Shown: positions 33,519 through 40,497 of the stretch, piece after piece
Numbering within the stretch: position 1 is the stretch's first letter
Layout: each line of letters starts with the position of its first letter
From: Lachnospiraceae bacterium
GTDB lineage: Bacteria > Bacillota > Clostridia > Lachnospirales > Lachnospiraceae
NCBI GenBank assembly: GCA_017453865.1
Contig: JAFTEC010000120.1
Span: 1-42,102, forward strand
Reading direction: 5' to 3'
Length of the DNA: 42,102 bases
Program-made: the position numbers and the translations under genes
The notes under the pieces: model-generated
The model's database searches: none
What the model was told of the DNA's origin: nothing
What the model saw: the letters and a program-made list of their open reading frames with translations, nothing else

Positions 33519-34358
33519 ATGAAAAAGATCATTAAAAGACCTGTTCTCCTCGTGACTTTGCTGTTCCTGATCCTTTCAATGACGGCCTGCGGAGGTAGCC
33601 GGAATGTGGCAGACTATGATGCGGATACCGTTGAAAAGAATACAAAGAACGCAGTAGCCGTTATGCAGCATGCGGAAGAGCTCGGAATATCCCAGCTTGC
33701 GGAAGCAGAGGATGAGGAGCTTGAGGAATTTGAAGCCTGGATAAAGAGCAACGGGCTTCCGATCAAGGGCTCTGCATTTAAGGACGGGTATCTGTCCTAC
33801 CGTGAGGCTGTAAACGGAGACCTCGGAGAGGTCGTTTCCGTTGCCGATGATGTGATCATAACCGCGGGAGATGATGCCATAACCTGTGATGTCACTCTTA
33901 CCGGTACAAAGACCTTTCAGGACGGCTCTCCCCGTACCGCTACCGCGGAGATTATAATGACGAAGGGCGGAACCATCACGAGCGCGGTCATAAATGTTGA
34001 CAGGACCTTCAATGAGAAGATCGTAAATGCGGCGCTTAACACCGTTCTCGGTATGGGTACCACCTTCTGCCTGCTTATCTTCATAAGCATTGTGATCTGG
34101 ATCATGGGTACGGTTGTCCAGAATATGGAGAACAAAAAGACCAAGGCAAGATCCGAGGCGGAGAATGCGGCAATAAATGCTGCCGCCCAGATAGCGGAAA
34201 GAGAAGAACAGAGCAGAAAACAGAACGCGGCTGCTCCGGCTGATGACAATGCGCTGATAGCGGTTATATCTGCTGCCATAGCAGCTTATGAAAGCGAGAG
34301 GACAGGGGCAGCTGTTTCACCGGATACCTTTATAGTGCGTTCACTCAGGAGACGTTAA
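33519..34358 (+). CDS. OadG-type pump subunit with lipoprotein ectodomain
   Basis: A 279-residue protein with three parts. A lipoprotein signal ends at LSMTAC, with the lipid-bearing Cys24. An extracytoplasmic domain (about 30-165) carries strands around DAITCDVTLTGTKTFQDG. A single membrane helix (about 178-200, FCLLIFISIVIWIMG) is followed by a cytoplasmic tail ending in ALIAVISAAIAAYES and FIVRSLRRR, typical of OadG-like gamma subunits. Classical OadG is under 100 residues with no ectodomain, so this is an enlarged form. It should assemble the decarboxylase on the membrane pump OadB. It follows the carboxyltransferase by 15 bases with an AAAGGAGAG ribosome site. Confidence 0.82.
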   Translation: MKKIIKRPVLLVTLLFLILSMTACGGSRNVADYDADTVEKNTKNAVAVMQHAEELGISQLAEAEDEELEEFEAWIKSNGLPIKGSAFKDGYLSYREAVNGDLGEVVSVADDVIITAGDDAITCDVTLTGTKTFQDGSPRTATAEIIMTKGGTITSAVINVDRTFNEKIVNAALNTVLGMGTTFCLLIFISIVIWIMGTVVQNMENKKTKARSEAENAAINAAAQIAEREEQSRKQNAAAPADDNALIAVISAAIAAYESERTGAAVSPDTFIVRSLRRR

Positions 34359-34379
34359 AAGAAAAAGGAGATATACAAG

Positions 34380-34751
34380 ATGAAAAATTATACGATTACC
34401 GTTAACGGTACAAGCTATGACGTTACAGTTGATGAAAAGGGCGGAAGCGCAGCAGCAGCACCCGCAGCGGCGGCAGCACCCGCGCCCGTAGCAGCACCCG
34501 CGCCCGCAGCGGCACCCGCGCCCGCAGCAGGAGCCGGATCCATTCAGGTAACGGCCGGAGCCGCAGGAAAGGTATTCAAGCTTGACAAGAATGTGGGCGA
34601 TCAGGTAAAGAAGGGCGAGACCGTCATCACCATCGAGGCTATGAAGATGGAGATCGGCTGCGTCGCACCCGAAGCAGGTACGGTGGCTTCCATAAATGTT
34701 TCCGTGGGAGATCCCTGTGAAAACGGTACTGTTCTCGCAACGCTTAAGTAA
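34380..34751 (+). CDS. Biotin carboxyl carrier protein of the decarboxylase
   Basis: A 123-residue carrier protein. The N-terminal 25 residues form a short beta segment (YTITVNGTSYDVTVDEKGG) as in decarboxylase gamma/BCCP subunits. An Ala/Pro linker (about 25-57) follows, then a biotinyl domain with Lys89 in EAMKMEI as the biotin site. It shuttles the carboxyl group between the carboxyltransferase(s) and OadB. Linker length and composition match transcarboxylase 1.3S and OadA-type swinging arms. It lies 21 bases after the OadG gene, with AAAAAGGAG upstream. Confidence 0.93.
   Translation: MKNYTITVNGTSYDVTVDEKGGSAAAAPAAAAAPAPVAAPAPAAAPAPAAGAGSIQVTAGAAGKVFKLDKNVGDQVKKGETVITIEAMKMEIGCVAPEAGTVASINVSVGDPCENGTVLATLK
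34473..34526 (+). repeat. Three 18-bp tandem repeats in the BCCP Ala-Pro linker
   Basis: The unit GCAGCACCCGCGCCCGCA (with one-base variants) occurs three times at 34473, 34491 and 34509 and encodes AAPAPx blocks. It probably varies in copy number by slippage, changing the length of the swinging arm. Confidence 0.75.
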
Positions 34752-34765
34752 AGGAGAGCCGGTAA

Positions 34766-35890
34766 ATGGAATATATTGCTAATACATTGGCGAATCTGGC
34801 GTCCCAGTCGGCATTTTCCAATATGACGGCAGGAAATGTGGCAATGATCGTGGTTGCACTCATTTTCATGTACCTTGCCATCGTAAAGGGCTTTGAGCCG
34901 CTGCTCCTTGTGCCGATCTCATTCGGGATGCTGCTCGTTAATATTTATCCTGACATAATGCAGGAAGGCGGTCTTTTGTACTACTTCTTCAAGCTGGATG
35001 AATGGGCTATCCTTCCCTGCCTTATATTCATGGGTGTCGGAGCCATGACGGACTTCGGACCCCTTATTGCGAATCCGAAGAGCTTCGTTCTGGGCGCTGC
35101 GGCACAGTTCGGTATCTTTACCGCATATTTCGGTGCCATTGCCCTTGGCTTCAATGATAAGGAGGCTGCTGCGATCTCCATCATCGGAGGAGCGGACGGT
35201 CCGACCTCCATCTTCCTTGCCACAAGGCTTGGACAGAGTGCGATACTCGGACCCATTGCGGTAGCCGCATATTCATATATGTCGCTGGTTCCAATTATCC
35301 AGCCTCCGATTATGAAGCTTCTTACAACCGAGGAAGAGAGAAAGATAAAGATGGAGCAGCTCCGTCCCGTATCAAAGCTTGAAAAGGTGCTCTTCCCCAT
35401 AATCGTTACGATCATAGTAGCCTTGATACTTCCCACGACAGCGCCTCTTATCGGCATGCTGATGCTCGGAAACCTTTTCCGTGAGTGCGGCGTGGTACGC
35501 CAGCTTCAGGAGACGGCTTCCAATGCGATGATGTACATAGTCGTGATCATGCTGGGAACCTCCGTGGGAGCTACCACAAGTGCGGAGGCCTTCCTCAATG
35601 TGACCACAATAAAGATCGTTATCCTCGGTCTCATTGCATTCTCATTCGGAACTGCGGCCGGAGCGATAGTAGGAAAGATCATGTGCTATGCCACCGGAAA
35701 GAAGATAAATCCCCTGATCGGATCCGCCGGGGTTTCGGCGGTGCCTATGGCTGCCCGTGTTTCACAGAAGGTCGGGGCGGAATCCGATCCCACAAACTTC
35801 CTGCTGATGCATGCTATGGGTCCTAATGTTGCAGGCGTTGTGGGTACTGCGGTCGTGGCCGGTACATTTATGGCTGTTTTTGGAGTCTGA
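34766..35890 (+). CDS. oadB: Sodium-translocating decarboxylase beta subunit
   Basis: A 374-residue polytopic membrane protein of the OadB/MmdB/GcdB family that decarboxylates carboxybiotin and exports Na+. The key segment [18 protein letters not shown] (about 141-158) has the Asp-Gly-Pro-Thr motif involved in Na+/H+ movement, and the C-terminal [18 protein letters not shown] is the conserved end motif. About nine to eleven hydrophobic helices are visible. It is a standard length for the family. It follows the BCCP by 14 bases with an AAAGGAGAG ribosome site. The stop codon forms part of the first stem of the downstream hairpin array. Confidence 0.94.
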   Translation: MEYIANTLANLASQSAFSNMTAGNVAMIVVALIFMYLAIVKGFEPLLLVPISFGMLLVNIYPDIMQEGGLLYYFFKLDEWAILPCLIFMGVGAMTDFGPLIANPKSFVLGAAAQFGIFTAYFGAIALGFNDKEAAAISIIGGADGPTSIFLATRLGQSAILGPIAVAAYSYMSLVPIIQPPIMKLLTTEEERKIKMEQLRPVSKLEKVLFPIIVTIIVALILPTTAPLIGMLMLGNLFRECGVVRQLQETASNAMMYIVVIMLGTSVGATTSAEAFLNVTTIKIVILGLIAFSFGTAAGAIVGKIMCYATGKKINPLIGSAGVSAVPMAARVSQKVGAESDPTNFLLMHAMGPNVAGVVGTAVVAGTFMAVFGV

Positions 35891-36074
35891 CTTGATCCCG
35901 AAGGGATCGAGTCACGGCGACATCAGATTTGCCGAAGCAAATCTGATGTTGGTTGTAAAGTTTGAGAAAATTGAAATTTCGCATCAGGCGAAATCCGGAA
36001 CGACCTGCCACGTTTCCGTAAGGAAACGTGTCCTGCGAAGCAGGATTGCCCGAAGGCTACGGAGCCGAGGGCAA
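35888..36074 (+). repeat. Array of about six tandem stem-loops between oadB and oadA
   Basis: Consecutive stems are: 35888-35914, 12 bp including the oadB stop, loop GAA; 35920-35949, 13 bp, loop CGAA; 35976-35994, 7 bp, loop ATCAG; 36009-36030, 9 bp, loop GTAA; 36031-36045, 6 bp, loop GAA; 36046-36074, outer TTGCCC/GGGCAA with an inner GGCT/AGCC hairpin. None is followed by a T-run. The GTCACGGCGACA between the first two stems also occurs after mscS (5281-5292). It may be a structured intercistronic RNA, an mRNA stabiliser or a repetitive element. Confidence 0.75.
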
Positions 36075-36115
36075 GCACTGTAGGGAATGTTTTGAAATTA
36101 TCAGGAGGAATAATA

Positions 36116-37528
36116 ATGTCTGATACAAATAAAAAGAAAGTCGGTATCACCGAAACGATCCTGAGGGATGCCCACCAGTCACTTATCGCTACCAGAATGC
36201 CGGTAGAAGAGATGCTTCCCATTCTCGGCACAATGGATCAGATAGGCTACAATTCAGTAGAGTGCTGGGGCGGAGCCACCTTTGATTCCTGCCTTCGTTT
36301 TTTGAAGGAGGATCCCTGGGAGAGACTCAGAAAGATAAGAAAGGGACTTCCCCATCAGAGGCTGCAGATGCTTTTCCGCGGCCAGAATATCCTGGGCTAC
36401 AGCCACTATGCGGATGATGTGGTTGAATACTTTGTCCAGAAGTCGATTGCAAACGGAATTGACGTTATCCGTATCTTTGACTGCTTAAATGATTTAAGAA
36501 ACCTCGAGACCTGTGTTAAGGCAACAAAGAAGGAAAACGGACATGCACAGATCGCGCTCTCATATACACTCGGAGACGCATATACCCTTGAATACTGGGA
36601 GAATGTGGCAAGAAGGATAGAGGAGATGGGAGCCGATTCCATCTGTATAAAGGATATGGCAGGCCTTCTCCTTCCCGGAGCAGCCTACGACCTTGTTACC
36701 GCGCTGAAGAAGGGCTCAAGCCTTCCTATCCAGCTTCATACCCACTACACCTCAGGCATGGCTTCCATGACCTATTTGAAGGCAGTAGAGGCCGGGGTTG
36801 ACGTGATCGACTGCGCTGCTTCTCCTCTCTCTATGGGAACCAGCCAGCCTGCTACCGAGGTTATGGCCAAGGCGCTTGACAGCAGCGGATACGATACAGG
36901 TCTTGATCTTGAGAAGCTTATCGAGGTCGGCAAATACTTCGAGCCTTACAGGGAAGAGTGCTTAAAGAGCGGACTCTTAAATCCCAAGGTAATGGGTGTA
37001 AATATCAATACCTTAAGGTATCAGGTACCCGGCGGTATGCTTTCAAATATGATAAAGCAGCTGGGAGAGCAGGGTAAGGAAGATAAGCTTACTGAGGTTC
37101 TGGAGGAAGTGCCCAGGGTACGTAAGGATCTGGGTGAACCCCCTCTTGTTACTCCTTCTTCACAGATAGTGGGAACCCAGGCTGTTATGAATGTGCTTAT
37201 GGGTGAGAGATACAAGGTTTCCACAGCTCAGACAAAGGATCTCTGCCGTGGAATGTACGGACAGACAGTTAAGCCTATGAATCCCGAGGTTGTGGCCAAG
37301 ATCATTCCCGGAGAGACGCCTATAACCGACCGTCCTGCGGATCACCTTGAACCTCAGCTTCCCGGATACAGGGAGGAGATCAAACAGTGGATACAGCAGG
37401 ATGAGGATGTACTCTCATATGCTCTTTTCCCTCAGGTTGCCATGGACTACTTCAAGTACAGAAAGGCACAGCAGGAGGGTGTGGATCTCGCTAAAGCCGA
37501 TAAAGAGAACGGAGCTTATCCGGTATGA
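36116..37528 (+). CDS. oadA: Oxaloacetate decarboxylase / pyruvate carboxyltransferase alpha subunit (5S-like)
   Basis: A 470-residue biotin-dependent carboxyltransferase of the OadA/PycB/transcarboxylase 5S group. The TIM-barrel metal site is visible: Asp in ETILRDAHQSLIATRM, the catalytic Lys in SICIKDMAGLL, and His-x-His in QLHTHYTSGM. It lacks a C-terminal biotinyl domain, consistent with the separate BCCP upstream. I chose ATG 36116 because AGGAGG lies 7 bases before it; an upstream ATG at 36092 would include that ribosome site. It should transfer the carboxyl of oxaloacetate to biotin, giving pyruvate. It is the last gene of the operon, before a strong terminator. Confidence 0.93.
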   Translation: MSDTNKKKVGITETILRDAHQSLIATRMPVEEMLPILGTMDQIGYNSVECWGGATFDSCLRFLKEDPWERLRKIRKGLPHQRLQMLFRGQNILGYSHYADDVVEYFVQKSIANGIDVIRIFDCLNDLRNLETCVKATKKENGHAQIALSYTLGDAYTLEYWENVARRIEEMGADSICIKDMAGLLLPGAAYDLVTALKKGSSLPIQLHTHYTSGMASMTYLKAVEAGVDVIDCAASPLSMGTSQPATEVMAKALDSSGYDTGLDLEKLIEVGKYFEPYREECLKSGLLNPKVMGVNINTLRYQVPGGMLSNMIKQLGEQGKEDKLTEVLEEVPRVRKDLGEPPLVTPSSQIVGTQAVMNVLMGERYKVSTAQTKDLCRGMYGQTVKPMNPEVVAKIIPGETPITDRPADHLEPQLPGYREEIKQWIQQDEDVLSYALFPQVAMDYFKYRKAQQEGVDLAKADKENGAYPV

Positions 37529-37577
37529 CCGTGTGTTAAGCTGCTGACCGAATATCCGGTGATCTATGAAAAATAAG

Positions 37578-37615
37578 CCACATCCTTCTTTTACAGAGGG
37601 ATGTGGTATTTTTTC
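37578..37615 (+). terminator. Intrinsic terminator after oadA
   Basis: CCACATCC (37578-37585) pairs with GGATGTGG (37599-37606), extended inward by up to three more pairs, and is followed by TATTTTTTC. An A-rich stretch before the stem makes it possibly bidirectional. It closes the decarboxylase operon. Confidence 0.88.
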
Positions 37616-37648
37616 TTATAATTTTTGTAATAATTTTGTAAAAAACAC

Positions 37649-37677
37649 TTGATATTGACTGTCACATAATATAAAAT
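37649..37677 (+). promoter_or_regulatory. Sigma-A promoter for the tetR-rpiR operon
   Basis: TTGATA at 37649-37654, a 17-base spacer and TAAAAT at 37672-37677 each match consensus at 5 of 6 positions. GATATT (37651-37656) and AATATC (37675-37680) form a spaced inverted repeat over the promoter, a possible self-operator for the TetR protein. The rest of the gap to 37756 is AT-rich with nothing further I can support. Confidence 0.65.
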
Positions 37678-37756
37678 ATCAGATGTTTTCACAATATATT
37701 ATTCTTGGATTCTATGAGGGTAGAAGTTTCAAGATATCAATAACCGGGAGGGTACT

Positions 37757-38311
37757 ATGCCAAGGAAGCAGAGCGTTACCAAGGAGATGCTCATTGAAGC
37801 AGCATTTGACCTTGTGAGAGAAAAAGGGGAGGAAGAGTTATCCGCAAGGCATCTCGCAGTTAAGGCCGGATGCAGCACACAGCCTATATTCAGGATATAC
37901 AGAAATATGGGCGAGATGGAGAATGACCTTTTTTTAAGATGCGCCGATTATTTCGGGGGCTATTTTGAGCTGGACAGCAATTTCTCAGTTATGCCCTTTG
38001 TTAATTTCGGGATGACGTATATTTCTTTTGCAAAAAATGAGGCCAATCTTTTCAGACTGCTTTTCCTTAAGGATAATAATCTGGGAAAGAGCAGCTATGA
38101 TCTTGTTAACGGGGGTTCAAAGAACTACGTTATCAACGAGCTTAAAAGGATCAAGGGTCTGGAGCCAAAGGATTATGAGTCTGTGTTTATGAAGATATGG
38201 CTGGTGATTCATGGAACCGCCTGTATGATGATAAGGAATGAATTCGACATATCCGAAAAAGAAACGGTAAATCTTCTGGAGGATATGTTTGGAAAGATAT
38301 ATGGAGAATAA
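37757..38311 (+). CDS. TetR/AcrR family transcriptional regulator
   Basis: A 184-residue regulator with an N-terminal TetR-type helix-turn-helix (about 5-52: ALREKG-like AAFDLVREKGEEELSARHLAVKAGCSTQPIFRIYRNMGEM). The recognition helix reads CSTQPIFRIYRNM. The C-terminal ligand domain (MPFVNFGMTYISFAKNEANLFRLLF, then a TetR_C-like helix bundle) has no assigned ligand. GGGAGGG lies 5 bases before the ATG. The gene has its own promoter and overlaps the following RpiR gene, so both regulators are likely coexpressed. Confidence 0.9.
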   Translation: MPRKQSVTKEMLIEAAFDLVREKGEEELSARHLAVKAGCSTQPIFRIYRNMGEMENDLFLRCADYFGGYFELDSNFSVMPFVNFGMTYISFAKNEANLFRLLFLKDNNLGKSSYDLVNGGSKNYVINELKRIKGLEPKDYESVFMKIWLVIHGTACMMIRNEFDISEKETVNLLEDMFGKIYGE

Positions 38312-39230
38312 AAAGGGACTTATAGCCCACTTAAACGAGGATTTTCCAAAACTCTCCAAGGGTCAGAAGGCACTGGTCAGGTTTATTACGGATAATACGG
38401 ATGAGGCGGCTTTCCTTACCGCAGCCAAGCTTGGCAAAATGGTGGGGGTCAGCGAATCAACTGTTGTAAGATTTGCTTCCAAGGTCGGATTTGAGGGCTT
38501 TCCCGAATTCCAGGATGCCTTATCCGATGTGGTGAGGCATAAATTAAACCGCATTGACCGGATGGGAGAGGCTTACGGTCACTGCAGCGATTCTGAGATC
38601 ATCAATTCTGTTCTCCAGTCTGATATTGACAGGATCTCGGACACTATGTCAAAGGTGAATACAAAGGCCTTTGAGATGGCCGTTGACACCATAATAAATG
38701 CAGAAAATATCTATGTTATCGGGATAAGGGGATGTGCGCCTCTGGCGGGCTTCCTTTCTTTCTATCTGAATGTGATGTTCGGTAAGGTTCACCTTATTTC
38801 CACCAACAGTTTAACAGAGGTTTTTGAGCAGATAATAAGGATAAATGAGAATGATGTCCTTATCGGCATAGATTTTCCGCGCTATTCCATGCGTACTTTA
38901 AAGGCTCTGGAATTTGCGAATACAAGGAGCGCCCATCTTATAACAATTACAGACAGCAGCCGGTCCCCGATGACGCTTTATTCTTCCTGTAATCTTCTGG
39001 CAAAGAGTGATAATATCTCCCTTGTGGATTCACTTGTGGCGCCGCTTTCCCTTATCAATGCACTTGTGGTGCAGCTCAGTATGAAGAAGACGGATGAAGT
39101 GGTGGAACATATGAAGCTCCTTGAAGACACCTGGGAAGAGTATCAGGTTTATAATTCGGACGAGATCAATTTCATCGATGAAAATAAGATCCGGGAGTAT
39201 CCGGTTACTAAATACGGTAAAAACGTCTGA
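38301..39230 (+). CDS. MurR/RpiR family transcriptional regulator
   Basis: A protein of about 309 residues with an N-terminal RpiR helix-turn-helix (KLSKGQKALVRFI, then LGKMVGVSESTVVRFASKVGFEGFPEFQ) and a C-terminal SIS sugar-phosphate-binding domain (about 120-250: NIYVIGIRGCAPLAGFLSFYL, then DVLIGIDFPRYSMRTLKALEFA). Such proteins sense phosphosugars such as MurNAc-6-P or GlcNAc-6-P. I favour ATG 38301, although TTG 38289 with GGAGG 6 bases upstream is a good alternative and adds four residues. It overlaps tetR. No sugar-catabolism genes are next to it within the window, so the effector is unknown. Confidence 0.9.
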   Translation: MENKKGLIAHLNEDFPKLSKGQKALVRFITDNTDEAAFLTAAKLGKMVGVSESTVVRFASKVGFEGFPEFQDALSDVVRHKLNRIDRMGEAYGHCSDSEIINSVLQSDIDRISDTMSKVNTKAFEMAVDTIINAENIYVIGIRGCAPLAGFLSFYLNVMFGKVHLISTNSLTEVFEQIIRINENDVLIGIDFPRYSMRTLKALEFANTRSAHLITITDSSRSPMTLYSSCNLLAKSDNISLVDSLVAPLSLINALVVQLSMKKTDEVVEHMKLLEDTWEEYQVYNSDEINFIDENKIREYPVTKYGKNV

Positions 39231-39249
39231 TACCCCGGAATAAAACGAT

Positions 39250-40497
39250 ATGAATAATGTGATCATTATCGGCGCCGGTGCTTCCGGCATGATGTGTGCC
39301 GTGCATCTCCTTAAGAAGGGGATAAACGTCACTCTTCTTGAAAAAAACGAGAAGTGCGGGAAAAAACTTTTCATCACCGGAAAGGGCAGGTGCAATATCA
39401 CAAACCTTTCTGATGTTGAGGAGCACTTCAATAATATACAGTCTAACAGAAAATTCATGTATTCAGCGCTTTACGGCTTTACCGCGTCTGATACCGTGGC
39501 TTTTTTTAATTCGCTGAAGCTTGCCACCAAGGTTGAACGGGGAAACCGTGTTTTCCCGGAATCTGACCATTCTTCAGACGTTATCCGGTCTCTTGAAAAT
39601 GAGATCAGACGGTTAAACGGCAATATCTGCCATAATTCCAATGTGTCACGTATAATAATAAAGGGGAGCGGGAACCCGGAAATAAAAGGTGTGATGCTTT
39701 CAGGCGGAGAAAAGCTATATGCTTCCAATGTCATCGTTGCTACAGGAGGAAGATCCTATCCCTCTACGGGCTCTACAGGTGATGGTTACAGATTTGCCGT
39801 TTCTGCCGGTATGGATGTTACTGACCAGACACCATCCCTGGTACCTTTAAATTCAGACGATAAGGAGTGCAGGGAACTTCAGGGCTTATCCCTGAGAAAT
39901 GTTTCTGTCTTGCTTTGTGACGGAAAGAAAAAGCTGTATTCCGGATTCGGGGAAATGCTTTTCACCCACTTTGGTGTGAGCGGACCTCTTATACTTACGG
40001 CTTCTGCTTCTGTAAAACCTGCCTTTTTTGAAAAGCACCTTACGCTTTCCATCGATCTAAAGCCGGCTGTTACAGGGGATGAACTGGATAAGAGACTGAT
40101 ACGTATATTTGAAGATAACAGGAATAAGGATTTTAAGAATTCACTTTCTTCCCTTTTCCCGTCCAAGCTCATTCCGGTAATGCTGAAGAAATCCGGAATA
40201 CAGCCGGATAAGAAATGTACGGAGATAACCCGGGAGGAAAGACGTGAATTTGCAGCACTTATCAAGAACTTTAAGATAGATATTTCCGGCCTCAGGGGTT
40301 TTGACGAAGCAGTCATCACAAAGGGCGGAGTTTCGGTCCGTGATATAGATCCCGGCACTATGGAGTCAAAGAAGGTAAGGGGGCTTTATTTTATCGGGGA
40401 AGTACTGGATATAGATTCACTTACCGGAGGATTTAATCTGCAGCTGGCATGGTCCACGGCCTTTGCAGCCGCAAGACATATTTCGGAGGCAATATGA
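39250..40497 (+). CDS. BaiN/HI0933-family NAD(P)/FAD-dependent oxidoreductase
   Basis: A 415-residue flavoprotein of the HI0933/YhiN family. The FAD-binding N-terminus is NNVIIIGAGASGMMCAVHLLKKG, followed by the family-specific KNEKCGKKLFITGKGRCNITN. A mid-protein ATGGRSYPSTGSTGDGYRFA motif and a C-terminal GLYFIGEVLDIDSLTGGFNLQLAWSTA complete the fold. Some members reduce bile-acid intermediates (BaiN) but most have no known substrate, so I give no specific reaction. It starts 19 bases after the RpiR gene and overlaps the next gene by 4 bases (ATGA). Confidence 0.92.
   Translation: MNNVIIIGAGASGMMCAVHLLKKGINVTLLEKNEKCGKKLFITGKGRCNITNLSDVEEHFNNIQSNRKFMYSALYGFTASDTVAFFNSLKLATKVERGNRVFPESDHSSDVIRSLENEIRRLNGNICHNSNVSRIIIKGSGNPEIKGVMLSGGEKLYASNVIVATGGRSYPSTGSTGDGYRFAVSAGMDVTDQTPSLVPLNSDDKECRELQGLSLRNVSVLLCDGKKKLYSGFGEMLFTHFGVSGPLILTASASVKPAFFEKHLTLSIDLKPAVTGDELDKRLIRIFEDNRNKDFKNSLSSLFPSKLIPVMLKKSGIQPDKKCTEITREERREFAALIKNFKIDISGLRGFDEAVITKGGVSVRDIDPGTMESKKVRGLYFIGEVLDIDSLTGGFNLQLAWSTAFAAARHISEAI

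Noticed and set aside
35888..36074. CRISPR array or rho-independent terminator cluster
   Set aside because: Stems differ from each other, there is no constant direct repeat with spacers, and no T-runs.
36092..36115. Upstream start of oadA
   Set aside because: The AGGAGG ribosome site would lie inside the coding region; ATG 36116 is correctly spaced from it.
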